The position numbers and the translations under genes were made by a program. Shown here piece by piece: positions 33,675-43,419 of a stretch of 64,000 nucleotides of DNA (its first letter is position 1; the number at the start of each line of letters is the position of its first letter). The stretch is taken from positions 2,480,001 to 2,544,000 of the forward strand of contig NVQB01000001.1 in assembly GCA_002319075.1 (NCBI GenBank), given 5' to 3'. The DNA comes from Sphingobacteriaceae bacterium. GTDB taxonomy: Bacteria; Bacteroidota; Bacteroidia; B-17B0; Aurantibacillaceae. The notes under the pieces were generated by a model. It was not told the DNA's origin and made no database searches. It saw only the letters and a list, made by a program, of their open reading frames with translations.

Positions 33675-34634
33675 CAGAAACATCCTTCATTTTTAAAACA
33701 CATAGAGACATAGTTCCAATAGCTATCTGGGCTATAGATTGCACTGTGTCTAGCTTAGAGTGACATAGGAATTGCGCTAAGCGCAATTATGTGATTCTTA
33801 CAACAATTTCAGAAGATCGGTTCTAAGAAGCAGGAATCAAGTTGATATTTGTACGAATTGTACGGAAGGTACGAAGGTTTGGTCTTAGCAGAAACATCCT
33901 TCATTTTTAAAACACATAGAGACATAGTTCCAATAGCTATCTGGGCTATAGATTACACTGTGTCTAGCTTAGAGTGACATAGGAAGTGCGCTAAGCGCAA
34001 TTATGTGATTCTTACAACAATTTCAGAAGATCGGTTCTAAGAAGCAGGAATCAAATTGATATTTGTACGAATTGTACGGAAGGTACGAAGGTTTGGTCTT
34101 AGCAGAAACATCCTTCATTTTTAAAACACATAGAGACATAGTTCCAATAGCTATCCGGGCCATAGATTACACTGTGTTTAGCTTAGAGTGACATAGGAAT
34201 TGCGCTAAGCGCAATTATGTGATTCTTACAACAATTTCAGAAGATTGGTTCTAAGAAGCAGGAATCAAATTGATATTTGTACGAATTGTACGGAAGGTAC
34301 GAAGGTTTGGTCTTAGCAGAAACATCCTTCATTTTTAAAACACATAGAGACATAGTTCCAATAGCTATCTGGGCTATAGATTACACTGTGTTTAGCTTAG
34401 AGTGACATAGGAATTGCGCTAAGCGCAATTATGTGATTCTTACAACAATTTCAGAAGATCGGTTCTAAGAAGCAGGAATCAAATTGGTATTTGTACGAAT
34501 TGTACGGAAGGTACGAAGGTTTGGTCTTAGCAGAAACATCCTTCATTTTTAAAACACATAGAGACATAGTTCCAATAGCTATCTGGGCTATAGATTACAC
34601 TGTGTTTAGCTTAGAGTGACATAGGAATTGCGCT
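33578..34634. repeat. 214-bp direct tandem repeat, about 4.9 copies
   Basis: Units begin at 33578, 33792, 34006, 34220 and 34434; the last is cut short at 34634. Marker words (GGTCTTAGCAGAAACATCC and others) recur at exactly 214-base spacing, and copies differ at only a few positions. Unit 1 covers the last 32 codons and the stop of the radical SAM gene plus 117 bases of flank; units 2-5 repeat both parts. Most units carry the 19-base near-palindrome AATTGCGCTAAGCGCAATT (33770-33788 in unit 1). No gene is found in the 33675-34654 gap. Confidence 0.96.
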
Positions 34635-34654
34635 TTGTTCAATTTTAACCGGAA

Positions 34655-35893
34655 CTATTCTTTATTAAAGACCAGGGTAAAACAGGCACCGCCGTCGTTG
34701 AAGAACCGTGATTTTCCGTTTAACTGTTCTGAAAGTCCTTGTATAACACTTACTCCCAGCGAATCATGTTTATCGAAATCTTCTTTTAGCCCGCTTCCAT
34801 TGTCTTTTACGGTTAACATTAACTCGTCGTTTTTTGTAATAACCAGATCAATGTTGATCATGCCTTTTTTTGCATCCTTAAAAGCATGTTTATAGCAATT
34901 ATTTAAAACCTCATTTAAAATGAGCGCACATGGAACCGCAGTATTCAGATTTAGTTTTACATCTTCGATATGTGTTTTCACCATAACCGAATTCACTAAC
35001 GAGGGATAAGACTCCTGTATCTCCACCAGCAGATCTTTCAGATAGTTTGTAAAATTTATTTCTGAAAAATTACCGGTTTTGTATAAGCGATTATGAATAA
35101 GTCCCATGGAATTTACATGGTTCTTACTTTCCCGGAGGATAGTATGAACTTCTTCATTCTCAGTACCATTTAGTTTCAGATTAAAGTAACCCACTATAAC
35201 GGCAAGATTATTTTTTACGCGATGGTGCAATTCAGCCAACAAGATTTCTTTTTCAGCCAGTGTTTTTTTGATCAGCGCTTCATTTTCTTCTTTTTCTTTC
35301 AGACGCTGTTCGTAAAGCTTACTATTGAGATTATTGTCCTGGATGGTGAGGTAAATAAAGAATCCCACAGCGGCCGAGCTCACTACAAGATTAATGACGA
35401 ACATCTGGTAACGCACACTTCCGGCACTCATACTTATTTCTGCTGAAGAGCTGTAAGTTATTGCATAAATAAGAAGTAGAACAGTGGTAAAACAAAACAG
35501 AAAGATCATAATTTTCCTGTCTTTCTCAGCATCAAAGATAAAGGATATGGCCAGCACGAGTGGAAAATAATAAAGATAATCGCCGGCCTGGATACTGGCG
35601 AGTGTACCAAAATAAAAAATGGTAAGGCTAATGTGAAGAAAGGTAGCAACGACAATAACCCGGTTATGCTGAAGGTTAAACGCTATCAAAGTAATTAAAA
35701 TGGCTGCAGTTGCCAGGAGGATAGATGATTCCAAATAATAACCATACCAAAAATCAGAAAAGCCGTTAATCAGGTAAATAAGAATAGCAATGGCAGAATA
35801 TTGGTTAACCAGTGTAAAACGCTTAATCTCTTTAGGAGTGAGTTCTGGTGTAAGGCCAAGTTTACAAATTGAAGCCCAGAGTTTTTTGATCAT
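34655..35893 (-). CDS. Membrane sensor histidine kinase (HisKA_2 type)
   Basis: A 412-residue kinase. The N-terminal ~190 residues hold about six hydrophobic helices, without a large external sensor domain. A short coiled coil (~190-220) leads to the HisKA_2 motif ELHHRVKNNLAVIVGYF, with the probable phosphoacceptor His224 in HRVKNN. The ATPase domain has NEVLNNCYKHAFKDA (N box) and VKDNGSGL (G1 box). No response regulator is adjacent, so it is an orphan, probably sensing a membrane or envelope signal. Its 3' end lies 20 bases from the 214-bp repeat. Confidence 0.87.
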   Translation of the reverse strand: MIKKLWASICKLGLTPELTPKEIKRFTLVNQYSAIAILIYLINGFSDFWYGYYLESSILLATAAILITLIAFNLQHNRVIVVATFLHISLTIFYFGTLASIQAGDYLYYFPLVLAISFIFDAEKDRKIMIFLFCFTTVLLLIYAITYSSSAEISMSAGSVRYQMFVINLVVSSAAVGFFIYLTIQDNNLNSKLYEQRLKEKEENEALIKKTLAEKEILLAELHHRVKNNLAVIVGYFNLKLNGTENEEVHTILRESKNHVNSMGLIHNRLYKTGNFSEINFTNYLKDLLVEIQESYPSLVNSVMVKTHIEDVKLNLNTAVPCALILNEVLNNCYKHAFKDAKKGMINIDLVITKNDELMLTVKDNGSGLKEDFDKHDSLGVSVIQGLSEQLNGKSRFFNDGGACFTLVFNKE

Positions 35894-35992
35894 GTACGGA
35901 GGTAAAGATAAGAGATTATTCGGGTTTGGAGTTTATGTAGCGTTTTTTGAAACTCAAAATTGCCTGGTCAGATTTAGGATAGAAGTTTACGA

Positions 35993-37789
35993 TTAGTCTT
36001 CCGCGCCAAAAATTTTTGCAATTAAAGTTTGGTTTTTTTCCACAATGGCTTTTCGTTTTAAACTTAGTTTAGGTGTTATTTCACCGCTTTCTACACCCCA
36101 CACGGCGTTGATAAGCTGGTACCGTTTTATTTGTTCAAAAGGAGCAAGGCTTGTATTTATTTTTTTGACATGATCGGCAATAATCTTTTTGAGTTCTTCA
36201 TTTTGAACCATTTCTGCATTGCCCCTCCATTCAATTCCATGATCGTTAGCGTATTCTTTGAAATTTGCAAACGAAGGCACAATGAGGGCGGAAGCAAATT
36301 TCTGGCCTTCACCAATTACCATCGACTGTTCGATATATTTTGATTCCTTTAATTTATTTTCAATCGCAATGGGTGAAATGTATTTTCCTCCACTATTTTT
36401 GAAAATTTCTTTTTTACGGTCGGTAATTTTTAAGAATTTGCCTTCTACAAAAGTTCCTATGTCGCCTGTATGGAACCAGCCGTTTTTATCGATGACTTCT
36501 GCAGTAGCTTCCGGATTTTTATAATAGCCCAACATTAAACTCGGACCTTTCATTAAGATCTCACCATCTTCGGGCGCAATTTTTACTTCTGAATTCTCAA
36601 CCGGAATTCCTACGGTTCCAAACATCCGGTGATCTTCGTCGAATCGGTTTACAGAGACAACTACGCAGGTTTCGGTTAAACCGTAGCCTTGCAAAAGGTT
36701 TAATCCTGCGCAATAAAAAATCCTTTCCAATCTTGGATTAAGCGCTGCTCCACCGCTTACTACAGCAACAACTTCACCACCAACAGCCGCGCGCCATTTT
36801 TTATAAACAAGAATGTCGGCAATTTTTACCTGCAGCGCATACCACATTCCGTTTTTGCCGTGTAGCTCAAACCTTTCGGCCAGGCGCATACTCCAATCGA
36901 AAATTTTCTTTTTGAAACCGGTGAGCTTTTCGCCTGTATCTGTGATCTTTTCTAAAACACGCTCTAAAACCCTGGGAACTGCTACAAAAATCTGCGGATG
37001 AATTTCCCTGCAATTGTCACCGATCGTTTCAACGCTTTCGGCATAATAAATACTTACGCCATGATACAAATAAAGCGTATTCAGGAACCGCTCATAAACA
37101 TGATTTAAAGGTAAAAAACTTAAGGCTTTCCATTTGTTTGTAAATGGAGCAATGTGTTCGCAGACATACACATTGGCCATCATGTTTTTGTGTGAGAGCA
37201 TCACACCTTTGGGTTGACCTGTAGTTCCTGAAGTATAGAGAATAGTCATCAGATCATTTTCGTCCACTTTATCTTTCAGAGCTGCAATTTTGTCGAGATC
37301 AAGATTCTTTTTTCCGAGCTCGATGAATTCCGAGAAAGTTTTTAGCCCTTCTAAGCCATCCAGACTGAAAACATATTTTAAATGCGTTAACTCCTTTTCT
37401 ATAGCTGCTAATTTTAACCAGGTAGATTTTTCGGAAATAAAAATCAGCTTGGCCTCACTGTGATTTAAAATAAACTTTAGATCATTATTGCTGATGGTTG
37501 GAAAAATCGGGGCTGTTAAAATGGATACCTGCTGACAACCATAATCCACAAAATTCCACTGCGGAGAATTGGCAGCCATGATTGCTATGTTGTCGCCGGG
37601 CTTAAGCCCAAGATGCAATAAACCTGAGCTCACGTAATTGGCGTTATTAATAAAATCATCTAAACTATAACTTACCCATTGCCTGCCGCCTTTGTCTGCA
37701 CCTAAATTCTCTTTTGCATTTAAAATGTCTTTTTTAGGAGCGTAGGTTTTTAGCCGGTCCAGGATATCGAATACACGTTTTAATTCCAT
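35993..37789 (-). CDS. Long-chain fatty acid--CoA ligase (AMP-binding)
   Basis: Adenylate-forming enzyme of 598 residues that activates fatty acids with ATP and CoA. The AMP-binding signature is YTSGTTGQPKGV (about 185-196), followed by SFLPLNHVYER, VVAVVSGGAALNPRLER, LQGYGLTETCVVVS, GWFHTGDIG, ITDRKKEIFKNSGGKYISP and the C-terminal lysine region LSLKRKAIVEKN. The frame runs to 37906, but the ATG at 37789 gives the normal N terminus (MELKRVFDILDRL). It is divergent from hldD. Confidence 0.93.
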   Translation of the reverse strand: MELKRVFDILDRLKTYAPKKDILNAKENLGADKGGRQWVSYSLDDFINNANYVSSGLLHLGLKPGDNIAIMAANSPQWNFVDYGCQQVSILTAPIFPTISNNDLKFILNHSEAKLIFISEKSTWLKLAAIEKELTHLKYVFSLDGLEGLKTFSEFIELGKKNLDLDKIAALKDKVDENDLMTILYTSGTTGQPKGVMLSHKNMMANVYVCEHIAPFTNKWKALSFLPLNHVYERFLNTLYLYHGVSIYYAESVETIGDNCREIHPQIFVAVPRVLERVLEKITDTGEKLTGFKKKIFDWSMRLAERFELHGKNGMWYALQVKIADILVYKKWRAAVGGEVVAVVSGGAALNPRLERIFYCAGLNLLQGYGLTETCVVVSVNRFDEDHRMFGTVGIPVENSEVKIAPEDGEILMKGPSLMLGYYKNPEATAEVIDKNGWFHTGDIGTFVEGKFLKITDRKKEIFKNSGGKYISPIAIENKLKESKYIEQSMVIGEGQKFASALIVPSFANFKEYANDHGIEWRGNAEMVQNEELKKIIADHVKKINTSLAPFEQIKRYQLINAVWGVESGEITPKLSLKRKAIVEKNQTLIAKIFGAED

Positions 37790-37932
37790 GAATCTAATAT
37801 CGGAATTTTTGTAGAATGCGTGTTCTTTTCGTCGCTGATTACAGTGAGGACACTGTTTTTTTTGATAATTATCAAAAGCGCTTATGTTGACGCAACATTT
37901 TTTCAAGTCTTTTTTAGCTGAGTATTAAATCC

Positions 37933-37940
37933 TAACTTTG
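37933..37940 (+). promoter_or_regulatory. Candidate -7 box (TAACTTTG) upstream of hldD
   Basis: TAACTTTG matches the Bacteroidota -7 consensus TAnnTTTG and ends 16 bases before the hldD ATG. No clear TTTG box lies at the expected upstream distance, so support is partial. Confidence 0.35.
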
Positions 37941-37956
37941 TATCCGTATAAAGTAT

Positions 37957-38922
37957 ATGGTAGTAATTACAGGTTCGGCAGGATTCATAGGAAGCTGCCT
38001 CGTTTCAAAGTTTAATTCAGAAGGAATTACTGATCTGATTTTAGTGGATGATTTTTCTAAAACAGAAAAAGACAAAAATTCTGTTGAAAAAAAATTTCAG
38101 CAGAAAATTGAACGCTCTGAGTTTATTGAATGGCTGAAAAAAAATTCTGATAAAGTGGAGTCTGTTATCCATATTGGAGCAAGAACCGACACCACTGAGT
38201 TTGATGTTGAACTGTTTAACGAACTAAACTTAAACTATACCAAGTCTCTTTGGACCATTTGCACGGAAAATAATATTCCTTTTATATACGCTTCTTCAGC
38301 AGCTACATACGGCTTGGGCGAACAAGGATACAAAGACGATGAAACAAAAATTCCCTTATTAAAACCACTGAATCCTTATGGAGACAGTAAAAATGATTTT
38401 GATAAATGGGCTATTATTCAAACAAAAACGCCCCCACATTGGCAGGGATTAAAATTCTTTAATGTGTATGGGCCGAACGAATATCACAAAGGCCGCATGG
38501 CATCGGTAATTTTTCACTCCTTTCATCAGATTAATGCTACCGGAAAAGTTAAATTATTCCGTTCTCATAATCCTAATTATACCGATGGCGGGCAATTGCG
38601 TGATTTTGTGTATGTGAAGGATGTGGTTAATGTAATTTGGTTCTTATTTAAAAATAAGCCAAAAAGTGGCATTTATAATTTAGGAAGTGGTAAAGCCAGA
38701 ACTTTTTTAGATCTTGCCAAATCTACTTTTAAAGCTTTAGGTAAGGAGGAAAACATTGAATTTATTGATACACCCGTCGATATCCGTGACAAGTACCAGT
38801 ATTTTACAGAAGCCGACATGAATAAATTAATTGCTGTGGGCTATTCAAAACCGTTTACCTCTTTGGAAGAAGGTGTGGAGGATTACGTAAAAAATTATCT
38901 GGTTAAGGAAACTTATTTGTAA
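37957..38922 (+). CDS. hldD: ADP-L-glycero-D-manno-heptose 6-epimerase
   Basis: Short-chain dehydrogenase/epimerase that makes the heptose precursor of the lipopolysaccharide core. The NADP-binding motif is GSAGFIG (6-12), in VVITGSAGFIGSCLV. The catalytic pair is Tyr141-x3-Lys145 in YGDSKNDF. Family marks include IGARTDTTE, YASSAATYG, FFNVYGPNEYHKG, QLRDFVYVKDVV and DIRDKYQYFTEADM, which separate it from UDP-glucose epimerases. The 321-residue length is normal. It is transcribed alone, 167 bases from the divergent acyl-CoA ligase gene. Confidence 0.94.
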   Translation: MVVITGSAGFIGSCLVSKFNSEGITDLILVDDFSKTEKDKNSVEKKFQQKIERSEFIEWLKKNSDKVESVIHIGARTDTTEFDVELFNELNLNYTKSLWTICTENNIPFIYASSAATYGLGEQGYKDDETKIPLLKPLNPYGDSKNDFDKWAIIQTKTPPHWQGLKFFNVYGPNEYHKGRMASVIFHSFHQINATGKVKLFRSHNPNYTDGGQLRDFVYVKDVVNVIWFLFKNKPKSGIYNLGSGKARTFLDLAKSTFKALGKEENIEFIDTPVDIRDKYQYFTEADMNKLIAVGYSKPFTSLEEGVEDYVKNYLVKETYL

Positions 38923-39013
38923 GAGGCAAAGCTTTACTGCTCTGTTTTGCTTTTCGGCTTTGATTCAAATATACAGAATCAACTAATTTACATTTCTTTT
39001 TGTACATTTAAGT

Positions 39014-41449
39014 ATGAAGAATTTGTTTTTATCTAAACGTTTAGCATTTCTGTTTTTTGTAGTTTGGACCGGTGATTTTTTAACGGGACAGAACACTGCT
39101 TGTCAATCTTGCAAAAGCATGCAAAACCTGGGCCTTTACTATTCTGCTGAAAATCTTCGCAGTGACACATTCAATGTTTTAAACTATACCATCAACCTCG
39201 AAGTAGGAACAACCACCAACGCTCTTTTGGCAGGTAACACACAAATTCGCTTCGCCCCCAAATTGAATAACCGGACATTCATTCGTTTTGATCTATTAAA
39301 ACTCACGGTTGATTCGGTAAAAGAAGGAAATCAGATCTTGACTTATACTTACAACGATACGCTTCTCAAAATAAATTTTACTAGTCCGAAAAACACCACT
39401 GATACCTCGGTTTTTACAGTGTATTATAAAGGCTCACCGCAAATTGATGCAACGGGCTGGGGAGGATTTTATTTTGACAATGCGCAAAATGCGCAGTATG
39501 CATTTAATCTCGGCGTAGGTTTCGGCGCCAAACCTCACAACTATGGACGCGTATGGTTTCCCTGTTTCGATAATTTCGTTGAACGCAGTAAATATGAATT
39601 CAATATTACTTGTGACACTATGCGCAGAGCTTATTGCAACGGTCAATTAATTTCAGATTTAGTAGTAGCCAACAAGAGAACCCGCAAATGGATCTTGAAT
39701 GAGGAAATTCCTACTTACCTTGTGAGTGTTGCTGTGGCAAATTACACGCAGGTTAATTGGACTGTGAATACTCTTACTGGTGTTAAACCCATTACGTTGG
39801 CGGCTCATGCAAATGATACAAGCGCCCTGAAAACCGGTTTTGTGAATCTAAAAAATTGCATTGCCGGCTTTGAAAATTATTTTGGCCCGTACCAATGGAA
39901 TCGTTTTGGTTATTGTCTGGTACCTTTTAGTGGCGGCGCTATGGAGCATGCTACAAATATTGCATATCCACGGGGATTTATCGGCAATCTTACTTACGAA
40001 GCTGATCTTATGGCACATGAGTTATCACATCATTGGTGGGGCGATTTGATCACTTGCGAAACTCAGGAAGATATGTGGATCAATGAGGGTATGGCCACAT
40101 TTAGTAGTTACATGTTTACTGAATGGCAATATGGAAAAGCCGCTTATTTCAATAAAGTTAAATCAGTACACGACGAGCTGTTACATTTTCTGCATAAAAG
40201 TGAAGGCTTTCGCCCCATTAGTGGAGTACCGCATGCTTTAACGTATGGAGATCATGTCTATAAAAAAGGGGCAGACATAGCTCATACTTTAAGGGGCTAT
40301 ATGGGCGACTCGGCTTTTTTCGCCGCATCAAAATTTACGCTGCAGCAAAATGCGTTTAAAAGCATAAACAGTAATGAGTTCAGAGATCACATGCAAACGG
40401 GAAGTGGACAAAGTCTCACAGATTACTTCACAGATTGGGTTTTTTCACCAGGTTGGTCACAGTTCGCGATTGATTCGGTTCGTTATATTCAAGGCGTTGC
40501 TGGAACCGATGCTATTGTTTTTCTGAAGCAAAAATTATATGGCGCAAGTAATTTACATAACAATGTTCCATTAGAATTAAGTTTTTTCAGCAGTAACTGG
40601 ACCCGCACTATTAAAAAAGTAGTCATGTCCGGAGCTACAAAATCATTTACCCTTTCAAATGTAAACGGTACAAGTTATTGTGCTTTAAATTACGATGATA
40701 AAATTGGAGACGCTACTTCGCATGAAGCAAAAATTATCAAAGCTATTGGTAATCTCAATTATACGCTCGGCAAAGTGTTTTTGCAAGTTCAGAAGAAGGG
40801 CGTTGATTCTTCTTTAATAAGAATAATTCACAATTACGTAAAACCCGATCCTTTTAAATACAACCCACTTAACCAAAAATTATCTGACCAACATTTCTGG
40901 AAAGTGGAAGGGATAATGTCTCAAGGTTTTGTGAGTAAAGCCAGATTTAATTACGATGGTAACAAAACAATTGGCGGCACCTATTCGTATATGGATACCT
41001 TACTCACCAGTGTGAATGCAGACAGTATTAATTTATTTTATAGGAAAGATGCTGCCGATGAATGGAAATTGCTGACTGGAGTAACCAAATTTTCTTCAGG
41101 AGCAAGATCAGGGTATATTCAAATCGATACTTTAAAATTAGGTGAATATAGTTTTGGAAATCATGGAGACTCTAGCCTGGTAGGCATCAAACAACACACA
41201 AAAGAAATTGAAAGTATAAAGATCTATCCTAGTCCAGCCGCACATAAATTCACACTCGAATTTAAAGAGTATTTGAAGAAAGAATATCAAATGATCATTT
41301 TAGATGCTGAAGGGAAGATAGTTTTATCTAAATCTATTAGCGCTAAATTAACTTCAGTAGACATTAATCATTTGTCTAAAGGTTTGTACCTCGTACAAGT
41401 GAGCATAAAGGGCACGCCCGTATACTCAAACAAATTAGTGGTTGAATAG
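39014..41449 (+). CDS. M1 family metallopeptidase with T9SS sorting domain
   Basis: Secreted zinc aminopeptidase-like protein of 811 residues. After a signal peptide, the aminopeptidase N fold carries GAMEH (308-312, the GAMEN motif variant) and the zinc site HELSH (335-339), with the distal glutamate Glu358 in WINEGM, the M1 spacing HEXXH-x18-E. A conserved Tyr may lie in GDHVYKKGADIAH. The last ~75 residues (IYPSPAAHKFTLEF, LSKGLYLVQVS) are a T9SS sorting domain, so it is exported to the surface or medium, probably to digest peptides. The GAMEN variant has His for Asn. Confidence 0.93.
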   Translation: MKNLFLSKRLAFLFFVVWTGDFLTGQNTACQSCKSMQNLGLYYSAENLRSDTFNVLNYTINLEVGTTTNALLAGNTQIRFAPKLNNRTFIRFDLLKLTVDSVKEGNQILTYTYNDTLLKINFTSPKNTTDTSVFTVYYKGSPQIDATGWGGFYFDNAQNAQYAFNLGVGFGAKPHNYGRVWFPCFDNFVERSKYEFNITCDTMRRAYCNGQLISDLVVANKRTRKWILNEEIPTYLVSVAVANYTQVNWTVNTLTGVKPITLAAHANDTSALKTGFVNLKNCIAGFENYFGPYQWNRFGYCLVPFSGGAMEHATNIAYPRGFIGNLTYEADLMAHELSHHWWGDLITCETQEDMWINEGMATFSSYMFTEWQYGKAAYFNKVKSVHDELLHFLHKSEGFRPISGVPHALTYGDHVYKKGADIAHTLRGYMGDSAFFAASKFTLQQNAFKSINSNEFRDHMQTGSGQSLTDYFTDWVFSPGWSQFAIDSVRYIQGVAGTDAIVFLKQKLYGASNLHNNVPLELSFFSSNWTRTIKKVVMSGATKSFTLSNVNGTSYCALNYDDKIGDATSHEAKIIKAIGNLNYTLGKVFLQVQKKGVDSSLIRIIHNYVKPDPFKYNPLNQKLSDQHFWKVEGIMSQGFVSKARFNYDGNKTIGGTYSYMDTLLTSVNADSINLFYRKDAADEWKLLTGVTKFSSGARSGYIQIDTLKLGEYSFGNHGDSSLVGIKQHTKEIESIKIYPSPAAHKFTLEFKEYLKKEYQMIILDAEGKIVLSKSISAKLTSVDINHLSKGLYLVQVSIKGTPVYSNKLVVE

Positions 41450-41481
41450 CATCAAGATAAACTGAAAATTTGTCCTGTAGT

Positions 41482-42360
41482 TTACTGAACCGTAATCAAC
41501 TTCTGACTCACTTTTTGTTGGTTCGCGTTGGTTTTAATAAAGTAAACACCCGAAGCAACTCCATTAAGATTTAAAATTTGGGTGTGAAAACCTGGAGCGT
41601 CCTCCTGTTTGTATAATTCTTTTATCACTTGCCCTTTAATGTCTATTAGCTGAATAGAGATGGTTTTAGACTGACTTAAGAAATAAGAGATATTTGTAAT
41701 GTCACTTGCCGGATTCGGAAAAACAGAAACTTGTGAAATACTACTTGCATTTTCTTTCAAACCAACCGTATTTGGTTCTTCAACGGTGGGCGTTGGAGCG
41801 GCCACCAGTGGCAAGTTTACAGGAGAAATAATAAAATCGCCACTCGTAGTTCCGTTATTATTAACAGCATTTGCAATAGCATAAATAGTTGCAGGATCTC
41901 CTGTTTTTGGCGCTTTCCATTGGTAAATAAAAACGGTAGGTGTATTGGCTGCAGCAAGTTTAGGTGTGGTATGAACAGCCGTTCTCTTAGATCCTGCATT
42001 TAAAAATTTTACGCCGGTTCCCGGGGTTTGTAATGTTCCGGAATTAATATTAGAGGCAGTCAAAATTTGCGATGCAAAGCCATAGCGCGTAAATCCACTT
42101 GCTGCAACTTCAATTCTGATAGTGTACAATGAATCCTGCATATACTCCAATTCAGAATTTGTATTGAGTGAAAAATCCGGAACAGAAGTAATAGTTATTC
42201 CAGAGGCAGCAGAAGTGCCGCCACTGTGGCAATTTGAACAAGTGCTTTCTCCAGGTGATCCTGCATATCCTTGAATGCCTGAGCTGTTTTTAATAATAAA
42301 AGCCGACGTTCCTATAATAGTAAGAGACGCAAGAAGAAGTGTAGTAATTGTTTTTTTCAT
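41482..42360 (-). CDS. Choice-of-anchor V domain protein with CxxCH motif and T9SS sorting domain
   Basis: A 292-residue exported protein. A signal peptide is followed by CSNCHSGG (Cys41-Cys44-His45), the c-type heme pattern at the mature N terminus, typical of this anchor family. A beta-sandwich region of about 150 residues follows (DFSLNTNSELEYMQDSLYTI, AAANTPTVFIYQWKAP). The C terminus is a T9SS sorting domain (VFPNPASDITNISYFL, SGVYFIKTN). The CxxCH and T9SS signals together suggest a surface protein that may carry one heme, but heme binding is not shown. Confidence 0.82.
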   Translation of the reverse strand: MKKTITTLLLASLTIIGTSAFIIKNSSGIQGYAGSPGESTCSNCHSGGTSAASGITITSVPDFSLNTNSELEYMQDSLYTIRIEVAASGFTRYGFASQILTASNINSGTLQTPGTGVKFLNAGSKRTAVHTTPKLAAANTPTVFIYQWKAPKTGDPATIYAIANAVNNNGTTSGDFIISPVNLPLVAAPTPTVEEPNTVGLKENASSISQVSVFPNPASDITNISYFLSQSKTISIQLIDIKGQVIKELYKQEDAPGFHTQILNLNGVASGVYFIKTNANQQKVSQKLITVQ

Positions 42361-42433
42361 AGGTTCTAAGTGAATGGTGTATGATTCGGTTTAACAAATT
42401 TAGTTTAGATGGATAGGATACTACTGTCTCATT

Positions 42434-43336
42434 TCAGGAAGGTCTTGCACTTTTCAACGATTTGGTGTGGAATTGACTTCTGTATGCCAGAGGACTTAAT
42501 CCAGTATGTTTTTTAAAGAAACGATTAAAGTAGGGCAGATCTTCAAAATGAAGGTAAAAGGATATTTCTTTAATATGCATGTCTGTTGCATACAAAAGTC
42601 GTTTCGCTTCCAGTAATGTTCTTTCCTGTATTACCAGGCTTGCAGTTTTGCCTGTGTATTTCTTGCAAATCGCATTTAAATGATTTGGTGAAACATTTAA
42701 TTTTTTGGCATACTCGGAAACCGAAATATGCGAGAAATAATGTTTGTCAATAAGTGTCTTGAACTGAAAAACCTTATTACTTATTACCTGGGAATCTTGT
42801 TTTAAGTTTTTTATTTTTTCATTAAATACAGCTTTGAGTTTTAATAGAATAATATTCAGATAAGAACGGCAGATGTCCATATCGGTTTGTTCATTAGCTT
42901 GCATTTCTGCCTGCAAAGATTTTATCAACTCTTCAATCTGCGCGCTAAGATCTTTCGTAAGGATAATTATGGGAGGCTGAGAACCGTTATAAAATGGAAA
43001 GGCCTCGGTAAATGGTTCTTTTGATTTTAAAGAAACAAAGTCCTCATTAAAACAGAGTACATAACCCTTGTTTTTTTTGAGAATGAGCTTATGAATTTGG
43101 CCCGGCGATACTAGGTGGACGCTGTTTTTTTCTACTGTAAAATGATCGAAGTCTATTTCATGTTTTCCCTGAGCTTCATTAAAAAACAAAAGTTCATAAA
43201 AGGTATGCCTGTGTGGCACACTGCTGTCGTATACCTTCCCTCCGCTACCGAACAAGTCTATAATTCCAAAACCAGAGGGACCCATTTCCTTGGTTTTAAT
43301 AGTATGCAGTGGAACTTTTTGTGTGTAAGAATTCAT
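42434..43336 (-). CDS. AraC family transcriptional regulator with cupin-like sensor
   Basis: A 300-residue regulator. The N-terminal half has the cupin-type pattern PHRHTFYELLFFNEAQGKHEIDF and VHLVSPGQIHKLI. The C-terminal AraC domain (about 195-292) has VSEYAKKLNVSPNHLNAICKKYTG, the first helix-turn-helix, then IKEISFYLHFEDLPYFNRFFKKHTGLSPLAYR. The ligand is unknown, and no nearby operon is clearly its target. Confidence 0.87.
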   Translation of the reverse strand: MNSYTQKVPLHTIKTKEMGPSGFGIIDLFGSGGKVYDSSVPHRHTFYELLFFNEAQGKHEIDFDHFTVEKNSVHLVSPGQIHKLILKKNKGYVLCFNEDFVSLKSKEPFTEAFPFYNGSQPPIIILTKDLSAQIEELIKSLQAEMQANEQTDMDICRSYLNIILLKLKAVFNEKIKNLKQDSQVISNKVFQFKTLIDKHYFSHISVSEYAKKLNVSPNHLNAICKKYTGKTASLVIQERTLLEAKRLLYATDMHIKEISFYLHFEDLPYFNRFFKKHTGLSPLAYRSQFHTKSLKSARPS

Positions 43337-43419
43337 TCAGCTAAAAGCAAAAATAAACTATTTGCTGATTAAGCCATCAAAAACGCGAGAAATAATGCTA
43401 CTGATAGCCGGTATAAATT

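Noticed and set aside
33595-33786. Minus-strand frame of 63 codons in the 214-bp repeat
   Set aside because: It crosses the radical SAM coding end and the repeat flank and shows no family features; it is a shadow frame.
37790-37906. 39-residue N-terminal extension of the acyl-CoA ligase with a CPHC motif
   Set aside because: The extension would add a zinc-knuckle-like segment, but family members start at the MELKRVFDILD position; the segment is probably intergenic and its cysteines chance.
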